In this document: in pieces, positions 15,087 through 23,286 of the stretch
Layout of the letters: every line of letters starts with the position of its first letter
How positions within the stretch are numbered: position 1 is the stretch's first letter
NCBI GenBank assembly: GCA_031291445.1
Contig: JARLJA010000152.1
Coordinates: forward strand, 81,252-145,251
Direction of reading: 5' to 3'
Length of the DNA stretch: 64,000 bases
DNA from: Xanthobacteraceae bacterium
GTDB lineage: Bacteria > Pseudomonadota > Alphaproteobacteria > Rhizobiales > Xanthobacteraceae
Notes under the pieces: generated by a model
Database searches by the model: none
What the model was told of the DNA's origin: nothing
Seen by the model: only the letters and a program-made list of their open reading frames with translations
Program-made: the position numbers and the translations under genes

Positions 15087-15520
15087 GGGCCATCGCGGCC
15101 TTGCTGCTCGGGGCTTCCCTGGTCGGGGGAGCGGGTGGCGCTGACGCGGGCGAGAGCGTCGAGTACCTCTATCGCCTGCACTGCTCCGGCTGCCATGGCG
15201 TCGAGGGCGCGGGGTCGCTGGTCGGGCGGATTCCGCCCTTTGTCGGCATCGTCGGCCATTTCGCGGGCACCGAGGAGGGACGTCTCTATCTCGTGCGGGT
15301 GCCGGGGGTGGCGAATGCGGCCCTGTCGGACGACGACACCGCGCGGCTCCTGAATTACGTCCTGCATACCTGGGGGTCGGCGGAGTTGCCCGCGGACGCG
15401 CGTGATTTCACGGCGGCCGAAGTCGGCAAATCCCGCGAAACCCACGTCGACGATATTTCACGGCTGCGGGCGAAGCTCGGGGCTGAGCTCGCGAAGCACG
15501 GCAAATCGATCGCCTATTGA
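15083..15520 (+). CDS. Second small c-type cytochrome, lacking an axial methionine
   Basis: A 145-residue secreted protein with a signal peptide (residues 1-22) and one haem site CSGCH (34-38). Apart from the start codon there is no methionine in the protein, so the sixth haem ligand must be something else; His59, His95, His121 and His139 are candidates, or the site may be open or Tyr-ligated. It is the last gene of the operon and overlaps the previous gene by 4 bp. A non-Met haem next to a TTQ enzyme recalls MauG, whose hemes have His/Tyr or open coordination, but there is no sequence similarity to MauG that can be claimed here. Confidence 0.82.
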   Translation: MRAIAALLLGASLVGGAGGADAGESVEYLYRLHCSGCHGVEGAGSLVGRIPPFVGIVGHFAGTEEGRLYLVRVPGVANAALSDDDTARLLNYVLHTWGSAELPADARDFTAAEVGKSRETHVDDISRLRAKLGAELAKHGKSIAY

Positions 15521-15640
15521 GCCGTTCGTGGCCCGCCGACCTGCGGCGGGGCGAGCCTTCAATCACACCACGTGGTCGATGCGGTCGATCGGGGCCGGAA
15601 GGAAGCTTCCCGGCGCCTGATATCGCGTTCCTTAAAAGAA

Positions 15641-15668
15641 AATCCCGCGAACTTGCGTTCGCGGGATT
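15641..15668. terminator. Bidirectional terminator between amine dehydrogenase operon and porin
   Basis: AATCCCGCGAAC and GTTCGCGGGATT form a perfect 12-bp stem with the loop TTGC. An A-rich stretch before it (15634-15642) serves as a T-tract for the minus-strand porin gene; the plus side is followed by GTTCGTTTG, a weaker T-tract. Confidence 0.85.
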
Positions 15669-15708
15669 GTTCGTTTGATGCGGCGATCGGGTCGCCGTGG
15701 TCAGGCGC

Positions 15709-17298
15709 TCAGAAGGAGTAGCGCGCGCCGGCCGTCGGGGCCACGTTCCAGGAGTTGAGGTAGCCGCTGACCAGGCCGCCCGCGCCCGTGGAGTACATGA
15801 CGCCCGCGTACATGTCGAAGTGCTTGGTGAAGACGTAGTCGAGCACCAGTGAGGCGTAGTCGATGTAGCCGCTGCAGGAAGTGCTGTAGTTGGAGCTGCA
15901 GCCCGCGACGCCGAACGACGACTTGGTCAAGCTGGCGGCAGCGCCGGCCGGAGCCGAGGTCGTCACGACGTTGATGGCGCCGTTGCCGAAGGCATTCTGC
16001 CAGTAGTGGTAGTAGCCGCCCTGGACCACGAGGTGGTCGGTGGCCTGCCACTTGGCGCCGATCCAAGCCATCTGCAGGATCTTGTCGTTCGGGAACGCGG
16101 CGTTGTTCACGAAGGTGAACGTCGTGCCGTAGTTGCTGACGAAGCCCGAGTTGACCCGGTTGGACGGATTGGCGAACTGCATCCACTCGTAGCCGCCCAT
16201 CACCTCCAGCTTGACCGGGCCGGTGAACTTGTACTTGGCGGTGACCATGGCCGACGTGTTGTCGGAGATGGTCGCGGCCAGCGCATTGGCGCCGAACGCC
16301 ATCTGCGCCGTGGTCAGCGGCGTCGTGATGCCGTTGATCATGCCGCGGATGTAGGCGCCGGTCGCATCGACACTCAGGCCCTGGTAATTGAAGCCTGCGG
16401 TGCCCTGAAGGTCGTCATGCACCCAGCTGGAGTTGCCGCTGTTGCCGTAGTTGCCGACCTGGTACAGCACGCCGGCGTGCACCGGACCGTAGATCCACGT
16501 CCACTTGATCGACTGGTCGAGCCGGCCGACCTCGGTCGAGCCGCCGCCGCTGAAGGTGCCGGAGAAGCCGAGCGGCGAGAACGCGTAGGAGCCGCCATTC
16601 GGATCGTAGGCCAGGAGTTCGTCGAGCAGGAACGAGTTGTTGCGGCCGATGGTGACGGTGCCGTAGAGCGGCGACGACAGGCCGACATAGGCCTGGCCAT
16701 TGAAGATCTGGCCGTCGCGGCTGGAGTCGCCCAGCGCGGTCCACGCCGTCTGTGGCACGCCGGCGTTCTGAATGAACGAAGCGTTACCGTTGGGCAGCAC
16801 GCCCGACATCGGGTTGAAGCCGGTTTCAACCTTGAACAGGCCGGTCAGGCCCGGCAGCAGTTCGGTCGACCCTTTCAGGCCGATGGTCGACTGCGACAGG
16901 CCGTTGGGCGTTGCCGCGAACATCGCGCGGTTGTTGCCCTTGGTGATGCCTTCGTCCACCCCCGAGGTGACGAACGGGTTGTAGGCCGAACCGTGGGCCT
17001 GCCAGCCATAGCCGACGTCGATGACGCCGTAGGCGCAAATGCCCTTCCAGCACAGCGAATCATCGACCGGCACGATCGGCGCAGCCTTGACAGGCATCGA
17101 CAGGTCGGCTGCGCGGGCGTCGAGCAGCTTCTGGCGCTTCTCGATCGCCGCCAGGCGCTTGTTCAGCTCTTCATTCTGCCTCTGCAGCGCCTTGGCTTCC
17201 GTCTTGAGGTCGGAGACCTCATCGGCATGAGCCGCGGCGATCGGCAAAGCAAGAAACCCCGCGGCGACGATCGCCGCGGACAAATACGTCCGGCCCAT
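15709..17298 (-). CDS. Gram-negative outer membrane porin
   Basis: A 529-residue beta-barrel protein. It has a signal peptide cut near AAHA-DEV (residue 26), a short coiled coil with Leu/Gln/Glu heptads (about 30-60), and a porin barrel that starts with CAYGVIDVGYGW and contains LKGSTELLPGLTGLFKVETGF and GQAYVGLSSPLYGTVTIGR, the usual signature of trimeric general porins. It ends in ARYSF with the terminal Phe recognised by the BAM machinery. The start at 17298 has GGGGG upstream. It is monocistronic and shares a terminator with the amine dehydrogenase operon. An unrelated-strand fragment of a homologous porin lies immediately upstream at 17565-17706. Confidence 0.88.
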   Translation of the reverse strand: MGRTYLSAAIVAAGFLALPIAAAHADEVSDLKTEAKALQRQNEELNKRLAAIEKRQKLLDARAADLSMPVKAAPIVPVDDSLCWKGICAYGVIDVGYGWQAHGSAYNPFVTSGVDEGITKGNNRAMFAATPNGLSQSTIGLKGSTELLPGLTGLFKVETGFNPMSGVLPNGNASFIQNAGVPQTAWTALGDSSRDGQIFNGQAYVGLSSPLYGTVTIGRNNSFLLDELLAYDPNGGSYAFSPLGFSGTFSGGGSTEVGRLDQSIKWTWIYGPVHAGVLYQVGNYGNSGNSSWVHDDLQGTAGFNYQGLSVDATGAYIRGMINGITTPLTTAQMAFGANALAATISDNTSAMVTAKYKFTGPVKLEVMGGYEWMQFANPSNRVNSGFVSNYGTTFTFVNNAAFPNDKILQMAWIGAKWQATDHLVVQGGYYHYWQNAFGNGAINVVTTSAPAGAAASLTKSSFGVAGCSSNYSTSCSGYIDYASLVLDYVFTKHFDMYAGVMYSTGAGGLVSGYLNSWNVAPTAGARYSF

Positions 17299-17781
17299 GA
17301 AATAGCCCCCAGTTGAATATCTACCGGTCAACGAGGGACATCATCATGTCGAGCCGCTGACGTGTTTTCGGCACCCTCCGGCGTACCGCGACAGGATGAA
17401 GGGCGCGCAACGCCGGCGCAAGCGCAGTATCGCCGCAGATATAGCGCGAAGGGCCGAAAAACGGCGATCGTTGCGCAACAGCAACACCCGGTCGGGCGTC
17501 TTACGGCCGGCCCCAACCGGGGTTTCCGCAAATCGTTCGCGGCAGCCGGGGAATGCAGTTGCTTCTGGCGCCGCGTCGACTGGAAGTTCGCGAAGGAGTT
17601 CGACGCCTGTGCGGGCCTCATGTCCTCGCAGGTCCAGAACGAACTGGCGAGCGGCTATCTCGCCACCAACAATTCCGCTCCGACCGTGGGGCTTCGATTC
17701 ACGTTCGAGGCTGATGCCCGCCCCGGACGTGCGCCAGCCGCCCGAAGGCGGCTGGCGTCGTTCAAGAATGTTCGTCGTTGG
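17299..17781. other. Intergenic stretch containing a porin remnant
   Basis: About 480 bp between the porin and a PEP-CTERM gene. The only recognisable content is the C-terminal porin fragment at 17565-17706 on the plus strand. The part from 17299 to 17560 should hold the promoter of the porin gene; no motif was recognised. Confidence 0.55.
17565..17706 (+). pseudogene. C-terminal fragment of a porin gene, inverted relative to the intact porin
   Basis: In the plus-strand frame the translation reads VDWKFAKEFDACAGLMSS and later GYLATNNSAPTVGLRFTF. This lines up with the C-terminus of the neighbouring porin (LDYVFTKHFDMYAGVMYS and GYLNSWNVAPTAGARYSF). The match includes the last strand and the terminal Phe, but no stop follows directly and nothing upstream encodes the rest of a barrel. 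It is therefore a remnant of a second porin gene, left by deletion or rearrangement. Confidence 0.75.
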
Positions 17782-19245
17782 TCAGGCGGCCCGCACCGTT
17801 GCCGTCGGTTTCCGGCGATAGGCCATGAAGCCGAGGCCGGCGAAGCCGATGATCATCATCGCCCAGATCGACGCCTCGGGAACCGCGGCCGTCGGTGCAA
17901 AGGCGACGCCCTTGAAGGTGCTGTCCGCCGGCGCCGTGGCCAGCACGGCGAACGACTCGCCGGTCGGCTCGGTGGTGGCGGACAGCAGGTCGGTGATGCC
18001 GTAGAGGTAGGTCGCCCCCGTGTCGGTGATCGTGTAATTGGTGGCGAACAGTTCGACCTCCTGCTTGCCGTTGATCGTCACGGTCTCGCCGGTCAGCCCG
18101 AGGAGCCCGGTGGTGCCGGAAGCCGAGGTGTTGGCCACGAGATTGAGGCCGGCCGCCAGGGTGTAGTCGAGGACCCACGAACCGCCCACCAGGCTCCATT
18201 TCTGCAGTCCGCCATCACCCAGGGCGCTCGTCGCCGAGCTGTTCTTCGGCGCCCCGCTGTCGGCGACGTAGAGCGTGGTCGCATTCGCGAAGTAGAAGTT
18301 CTCAGGGCTCAGGTTGATCTGCTGGCCGGCCTGGTTGATGCCGTTGGTGGTGCCGGCGGTGATCGTGACCTTGCCGGTGCCGCCGCTGTTGCCGAAGCCC
18401 GGCAGCATGGTGGGGCCGTTGCCGCTGTTCGCCACCGAGGTCGGCAGGCTGCCGGCCGAGCCCAGCGTGCCGACGTAACTGCGGTTGGTCGAGCCCGACT
18501 TGCTGTCGGAGGACACGTAAAGCCGACCGTTATAGACCTGCACGTCGCGCGTGTCCTGGGAGGCGCCGGAGCCGGCATCGTTGCCGGTGATCGAGGTCGC
18601 GGAGGTGGCTCCCAGCTTGGCGTAGAACACCCCGCCGGTATTGTCCCCGCTGGTTCCCTGTCCGGAGACGTAGAAGCTCGTCCCGTCCACGGTATAGGCG
18701 CTGCGCGGATTGTTGCCGTTGAACACGTTGTAGAGCGCGGTCGATGTGTTCACACTGCCGTTGGCGCCGATCAGGGCGACCACCCGCGGCACCGCGGTGT
18801 AGGACTGGCCCGTCATGCTTCCCGACTGTCCCAATGCCGTGTTGGACGAGCTCGGGCTGTAAGACCCGGGGTTGGCATTGAAGGTGCTGGCGTTGACGCC
18901 GTAGCCCATGATGGTGAGATACTGGCCGTTGCCGGAGAGCTGCAGCGTTCCTTCCGAGGAGGAGCCGTACTCACCCGAAATCGCATGGTTTCCGCCGGAC
19001 GTCGTCTGCGGAAGCATGAGCGAACCCGCCAGGGAGGCCGTGCTGGTGCCGGTGACGCCGTATTCGTACAGCGTCAGCGGCGCCGCCTGGTTGTCGCCAT
19101 AGCTGCCGGTGTTGCTGCCGTTGCCCTCGACGCTCACGACGATGTCGCCGGTCGTAAAGGTGAACGCGCGGGCCTGGCCGCTCCAAGCCTGGGCGATCGC
19201 CTCGGCCGCCAGAACGGCCATGAGCAGTTTCGTGTTGCGCGACAT
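17782..19245 (-). CDS. Secreted PEP-CTERM-type protein with variant motif (PEASIWA)
   Basis: A 487-residue secreted protein. After a signal peptide (NTKLLMAVLAAEAIAQAW) the body is rich in Ser, Thr, Gly and Asn and contains VYVADSGAP-like strands and GGLQKWSLVGGSWVLDYTL, suggesting a beta-propeller-like fold. The C-terminus has the sorting signal of the alphaproteobacterial PEPxxWA type: VPEASIWAMMIIGFAGLGF then an Arg-Arg-Lys cluster. The usual second Pro is replaced by Ala. It is a paralogue of the protein at 24068-25642 (shared ANATTxYVADxG and KWSLVxGxWxLDYTL). It would be processed by an exosortase, which is not in this window. A PhoB-box-like repeat lies about 85 bp upstream of the start. 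GAGG precedes the chosen ATG. Confidence 0.82.
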   Translation of the reverse strand: MSRNTKLLMAVLAAEAIAQAWSGQARAFTFTTGDIVVSVEGNGSNTGSYGDNQAAPLTLYEYGVTGTSTASLAGSLMLPQTTSGGNHAISGEYGSSSEGTLQLSGNGQYLTIMGYGVNASTFNANPGSYSPSSSNTALGQSGSMTGQSYTAVPRVVALIGANGSVNTSTALYNVFNGNNPRSAYTVDGTSFYVSGQGTSGDNTGGVFYAKLGATSATSITGNDAGSGASQDTRDVQVYNGRLYVSSDSKSGSTNRSYVGTLGSAGSLPTSVANSGNGPTMLPGFGNSGGTGKVTITAGTTNGINQAGQQINLSPENFYFANATTLYVADSGAPKNSSATSALGDGGLQKWSLVGGSWVLDYTLAAGLNLVANTSASGTTGLLGLTGETVTINGKQEVELFATNYTITDTGATYLYGITDLLSATTEPTGESFAVLATAPADSTFKGVAFAPTAAVPEASIWAMMIIGFAGLGFMAYRRKPTATVRAA

Positions 19246-19330
19246 TCGTTGACCTCGATCCATTTAATTGTCATCCCCGCTCCAGCGGGAAGCAGCCGGA
19301 TACCAATTAACGGGTTGTTAGGGGTGCCTC

Positions 19331-19348
19331 GTTTCAGAGATATGACAG
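19331..19348 (-). promoter_or_regulatory. PhoB-box-like repeat before the PEASIWA protein gene
   Basis: Read on the minus strand, CTGTCATATCTCTGAAAC matches the 18-bp Pho box layout (CTGTCAY, 4-bp spacer, CTGTCAY): the first half is complete, the second matches 5 of 7. It lies about 86 bp before the start at 19245. Judged by eye only. Confidence 0.4.
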
Positions 19349-19824
19349 TTTTGTTTCTCCGGGATCCCGGTCGGTTCGCGAGGGAGGCAGGCGGTCCGGA
19401 TAAATTAGGTCCGGATATTAAATCGAGAGGGCCGCCGAACGTTTGGGTGTCGGATTATCTTTCATGTTGTGCGGGACGTGTGCGGGAAGCGTGATGTCGA
19501 TGGGGCCGGTGGGCGGTTCCGGTGAAGGCGGCCTGCGCTGGGCGCTCCGAAAGGCGATCCTGGCGCGAGCAAAGCCCCGGTGTGGATTCGGGCGCGGGGT
19601 CGTCAACGCGATCCGCACCGCCCTTGGCCGCAGAAAATAGCCTGATATCGACTTGACCGGATCGATGCCGCCCGCGCGGGGAGGAGTTTCTCTGCCGTTA
19701 CCGGCGCTTCAAATCCGGTCCGATAGCGCGAAAGGACCGGTTATTCACAGGCAAGCCGAGGGAGGGCCGACGGACAACCGGCGGCATATCCACGCGTTTT
19801 CCGGTGCGGCGCGTGATATTTAAT

Positions 19825-19842
19825 GTGTCATTTAAATTTCAT
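19825..19842 (+). promoter_or_regulatory. PhoB-box-like repeat before the 19922-22818 gene pair
   Basis: GTGTCATTTAAATTTCAT has two Pho-box half sites at 11-bp spacing (6 of 7 and 5 of 7 matches) with an A/T spacer. It lies 80 bp before the start of the PEP-CTERM gene that leads the alkaline-phosphatase-like gene. Its AT-rich setting raises the chance of an accidental match. Confidence 0.4.
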
Positions 19843-19921
19843 TAATAAAATAAATGCTATTCACCGAATAAGCCTACCGTTCCACCGCTCTGAGGTTTTT
19901 TCAGATGTTGGAGGAAAAGTT

Positions 19922-20497
19922 ATGGTGCGCTCATTCGTCATCGGGAGCACGCTCGCTCTCGCCATGCTTCCCGGTCTCGCCTCTGCTTCGACAGTGGCCA
20001 CCCTTGATGCCGGGTACGATGGCCAGCAACAGAACACGTATTTCACAATCACCAACGATTCCGGCAGCGCGGAGAGCGTCAGCCTCCAGTCATTCTTCAC
20101 CGTGCCATACCAGCAGGGGAGGAATTCGCTCTCGCTCGGCTCTCTGGGTGCGGGGCAAAGCGTAACCTATTACTTCCAGGAGCCGGATGGCGGTTTCCAG
20201 GGAGGTGGCTGGCAGATCGGCATGCCCGACACGGCGACCTATCAGTTCTCGGTGACGTTGAACGGCCAGGTGCTCTCCAGCAACGTCTTCAGCCCGACCA
20301 CCAATCTGACCGGAAACTACGTCGATTTCTTCGGCAACACCTGTTTCGGCTTCAGTGACGGGTGCGCGGTCGCGAATACCGGAACGGTTGCCGCCATCAC
20401 CGCCGCCGTTCCCGAACCTTCCACCTGGGCCATGTTGATCATCGGCTTCGTCGGTGTCGCCGTGCGGTTGCGCGGCGTTGTTCGTCAATTCGCTTGA
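19922..20497 (+). CDS. Small secreted PEP-CTERM-type protein (PEPSTWA)
   Basis: A 191-residue secreted protein with a signal peptide (residues 1-24, ALAMLPGLASAS), a beta-rich body of unknown function (TYFTITNDSGSAESVSL, FFTVPYQQGRNSL) and a C-terminal sorting signal AVPEPSTWAMLIIGFVGV. After the membrane segment the tail reads VRLRGVVRQFA instead of the usual short YRR-type cluster, so the last codons may be altered or frameshifted; positive charges are still present. The start at 19922 has GGAGG upstream. It is followed after 14 bp by the alkaline-phosphatase-like gene and probably shares its transcript. Confidence 0.78.
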   Translation: MVRSFVIGSTLALAMLPGLASASTVATLDAGYDGQQQNTYFTITNDSGSAESVSLQSFFTVPYQQGRNSLSLGSLGAGQSVTYYFQEPDGGFQGGGWQIGMPDTATYQFSVTLNGQVLSSNVFSPTTNLTGNYVDFFGNTCFGFSDGCAVANTGTVAAITAAVPEPSTWAMLIIGFVGVAVRLRGVVRQFA

Positions 20498-20511
20498 GGA
20501 AAGTCAGCACA

Positions 20512-22818
20512 ATGAAAATCGCATCCTTCGTCGCTTCCGCTGCCGCCGCCCTGCTGTGCGGCACCGCGCTGACCAGCGCCGCCGAGGCCGCCTGCACGCT
20601 GAAGAACGGCATCAAGCACGTCGTCTACCTGCAGTTCGACAATACCCATTTCCACCGCGACAACGTCAACGTGCCGTCGGATCTCGAGCAGATGCCCCAC
20701 CTGCTCAACTTCATGAAACAGAACGGCGTCGTGCTGTCCAACGACCACACCCAGTTGATCTCGCATACCGCCAACGGCATCCTGACCTCGATGACCGGCG
20801 CCTATTCCGACCGGATCGGCGCCGGTGCGATTGCCAACTCGTTCAACTACTTCAACTCCAGCACCAACAACGCGAACGCCTCCGTGAGCTCGTTCGTCTA
20901 CTGGACCGACCCGGTTAACGTCGCCGCCGGCGACAGCAGCACCGGCACCGACACCAGCTATGTGCTGGTCAATGAGAACGGCCAGAACGCACCGGCCCCC
21001 TGGGTCGCCTACACCCGCGCGGGCTGCGATGTCGGGGCGATCGGCATTGCGGATATCGATCTCGAGAATACCAGCTCCGACATCCTGACGGCGTTCGGGG
21101 CCAGCTCGAACGAATACAAATACGTCACCTCGGGACTTCCCGGTTATCCGAAGCCTTCGACCGGCATCAAGACCGCCGACTTCGAAGGCATCGCGATCCA
21201 TTGCGGGCAAGGCAGCGCGATCTGCGCCGCTGCCAGCAACCTGACGACCGTGCAGGCCGACGGTCTGCCGCTCTCGAAGCCCACGACCGACGCGCTGCCC
21301 CAGGAGCCGGGCGGCTACACCGGCTATCAGGCCCTGTTCGGCCACCGCTATGCCGTACCCGCCCTGCAGTCCATTCTTGGACAGACACCCAACGGTCAGC
21401 TCACTGACTACCGGGGTAACCTGATCGGCTATCAGACCGCGTCCGGTGGCACGATCGTCCAGTCCAAGACGATCAGCGGGTTCCCCGGCTTCAACGGCAT
21501 GTTCCCGTTCGTGACCCTGGCCTATGCCGAGGAGATGCTGACGGCCGGCGTGCCGGTGGTTTATGGCTACTTCACGGATGCGCACGATCACAGCTACGGA
21601 ACGCAGGATGGTGTGAACCCGGCCGGTTCGAGCTTCGCCTACGGCCCGGGCCAGCAGGGCTACGTCAACCAGCTGCAGCAGTATGACGCCGCCTTTGCCA
21701 CGTTCTTCACCAATCTTGCGGCCAAGGGCATCGACCAGACCAACACGTTGTTCGTGATCCTGGTCGAGGAAGGCGACAAGTTCGCCGGCGGCAGGCCGAC
21801 CCCGTCGAACTGCGACGGCGTCAACAACCCCTGCACCTATCCGCCCACCGCCTACACCTTCGGCAACGTGGCGATCGGCGAGGTCGACGTCAACATCGAC
21901 ACGCTGCTGTCCACGGTGCGCGGCAACAGCACCGCGTTCAGCGTGCACACCGATCAGGCCCCGGCTTACTACCTCAACGGCAATCCGGCTCCGACGAGCG
22001 CCGTGACCCGGCAGTTCGCGCGCGATCTGCTGGCCCTCAAGTACAATGATCCCTACCTTAACAACGCGTCCCTGCCGCTGACCGTCGCCATTGCCGATCA
22101 GGCGGAGCTTTCCGCCCTCCACATGGTCACGGGTGATCCGCAGCGGACTCCCACCCTGGTCGGCTTCAACAATGACAACGTCTACGGTGGCATCGGTGCC
22201 GTCACCTACGGCTCCAGCAATCCGGGCTGCGGCACCACGGCGGCGACTCAAAAGCCGGTCTGCACCTACCCCGGTTATGCCTGGAACCACGGCGGAATCG
22301 GCGCCGTGGTCCGGCAGACCTGGACCAGCATGGCGGGGCCGGGCGTGTTGCCCAACGGTGTCGACGGCAACACCTGGACCGACCACACCGACGTCCGGGC
22401 GACGATGTTCGCGCTCTTGGGGCTGCAGGACGACTACCTGCATGACGGCCGCGTCGTGGTGGAGAATCTCGACCCGACCAAGCTGCCGGCGACGATCTCG
22501 GGCAACCTCGCCGCCTACCAGCAGCTGGCCACCGCCTACAAGCAGCTGACGGCGCCGTTCGGCACCGCCGGTACCGCGAGCCTGACCTACGCCACCAAGG
22601 CGATCGGCAGCGGCAACGGCTCGAGCGACACGACCTATGCCACCTATCTGTCGAACATCAACGGCTGGGTCGCGCAGCGCAATGCGCTCATCGGCCAGAT
22701 CAAGCCTCTGCTCAACAATGCCGAGCAGGGCGCCTCGTTCGATGCGACCCAGGTGAATGGCCTGGTGTCCCAGGCGAACACGCTGACCAGCCAGATGGTT
22801 GCCTGGTCGCAGCAGTAA
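20512..22818 (+). CDS. Secreted alkaline-phosphatase-superfamily-like protein
   Basis: A 768-residue secreted protein with a signal peptide (ending SAAEA, about residue 26). Several segments fit a metal-dependent phosphatase/phosphodiesterase of the alkaline phosphatase superfamily: VVYLQFDNTHF at the start of the mature part (metal-binding Asp), SHTANGILTSMTG (candidate Thr nucleophile), YFTDAHDHSYG, VILVEEGDK and WTDHTDVRATMFALLG (Asp/His metal ligands near the C-terminus). The order of these elements follows the superfamily, but no specific family was recognised and the substrate is unknown. It has no PEP-CTERM tail. It is cotranscribed with the small PEP-CTERM gene and ends at a strong terminator. 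A PhoB-box-like site before the pair would fit a phosphate-scavenging role. Confidence 0.65.
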   Translation: MKIASFVASAAAALLCGTALTSAAEAACTLKNGIKHVVYLQFDNTHFHRDNVNVPSDLEQMPHLLNFMKQNGVVLSNDHTQLISHTANGILTSMTGAYSDRIGAGAIANSFNYFNSSTNNANASVSSFVYWTDPVNVAAGDSSTGTDTSYVLVNENGQNAPAPWVAYTRAGCDVGAIGIADIDLENTSSDILTAFGASSNEYKYVTSGLPGYPKPSTGIKTADFEGIAIHCGQGSAICAAASNLTTVQADGLPLSKPTTDALPQEPGGYTGYQALFGHRYAVPALQSILGQTPNGQLTDYRGNLIGYQTASGGTIVQSKTISGFPGFNGMFPFVTLAYAEEMLTAGVPVVYGYFTDAHDHSYGTQDGVNPAGSSFAYGPGQQGYVNQLQQYDAAFATFFTNLAAKGIDQTNTLFVILVEEGDKFAGGRPTPSNCDGVNNPCTYPPTAYTFGNVAIGEVDVNIDTLLSTVRGNSTAFSVHTDQAPAYYLNGNPAPTSAVTRQFARDLLALKYNDPYLNNASLPLTVAIADQAELSALHMVTGDPQRTPTLVGFNNDNVYGGIGAVTYGSSNPGCGTTAATQKPVCTYPGYAWNHGGIGAVVRQTWTSMAGPGVLPNGVDGNTWTDHTDVRATMFALLGLQDDYLHDGRVVVENLDPTKLPATISGNLAAYQQLATAYKQLTAPFGTAGTASLTYATKAIGSGNGSSDTTYATYLSNINGWVAQRNALIGQIKPLLNNAEQGASFDATQVNGLVSQANTLTSQMVAWSQQ

Positions 22819-22854
22819 TCGGCGGCGCGCCGGCAAATACGGCACCGACGGATC

Positions 22855-22884
22855 GGGGGGCGTGCGATGCACGCCCCCCGTTTT
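22855..22884 (+). terminator. Intrinsic terminator after the alkaline-phosphatase-like gene
   Basis: GGGGGGCGTGC and GCACGCCCCCC form an 11-bp perfect stem with the loop GAT, followed by GTTTT. It begins 37 bp after the stop codon. Confidence 0.85.
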
Positions 22885-22911
22885 CCGTTGAGACCCGCTG
22901 ATTGCTCGTCG

Positions 22912-23184
22912 CTACTCCGCGGCGGCGCGATGCGAGCGCTTCTGCCGATATTCCCGCAGGATGGCCAGGGTCTCGTTGATTTGCTCGAGGCAACCGGCTT
23001 CGTCGCCCTCGTGGCGGGAATCGCGGGCGCGGCCGATGTCCCTCAGGACGGCGACGCGTCCCGCCGACGGCGGCAACTTGTCGGCAAGGGTCACCGCTTC
23101 ATTGAGCTTGTCGAGGCAGGTTCCGGCTGCCGCCGTATCCGCAATGCCGAGTCCCAAGAGCACAATCAGTCCCGTGAAGCGCAT
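22912..23184 (-). CDS. Small secreted protein of unknown function
   Basis: A 90-residue protein with a signal peptide (residues 1-20) and a short helical body with two Cys (TCLDKLNEAV and AGCLEQINETLAIL), which could form one disulfide holding a helical hairpin. No family was recognised. A clear ribosome binding site (AAAGGA) precedes the ATG. It lies downstream of the GspC-like gene on the same strand with a possible terminator between them. Confidence 0.65.
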   Translation of the reverse strand: MRFTGLIVLLGLGIADTAAAGTCLDKLNEAVTLADKLPPSAGRVAVLRDIGRARDSRHEGDEAGCLEQINETLAILREYRQKRSHRAAAE

Positions 23185-23214
23185 GGATCAATCCTTTCAG
23201 TTGAGATTTCGACG

Positions 23215-23234
23215 AAAAAAGCGCGGCGCCGCGC
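23215..23234 (-). terminator. Possible terminator after the orphan GspC-like gene
   Basis: Read on the minus strand, the self-complementary GCGCGGCGCCGCGC is followed by six T. The loop can be at most four bases of the palindrome, so the hairpin is short but GC-only. Confidence 0.5.
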
Positions 23235-23286
23235 GTTGCGGGGACAACCACGATCACGACGGCAGGTCGTGGTGCCAAGCCCGGCG

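Larger units (their letters stand above)
19246..19921. other. Divergent promoter region between two PEP-CTERM genes
   Basis: About 680 bp without a credible gene; short frames on both strands are Arg/Gly-rich and lack ribosome binding sites. It contains two PhoB-box-like repeats (19331-19348, minus orientation; 19825-19842, plus orientation) and an AT-rich island around 19815-19870 that contrasts with the GC-rich surroundings. Confidence 0.55.

Noticed and set aside
17362..19494. Long plus-strand frame across the PEASIWA gene
   Set aside because: Only its first part (porin fragment) has similarity; the rest is antisense to the PEP-CTERM gene.
19443..19640. Small plus-strand frame of 65 codons between PEP-CTERM genes
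   Set aside because: Basic, Gly/Arg-rich, no ribosome binding site, and a competing frame on the other strand.
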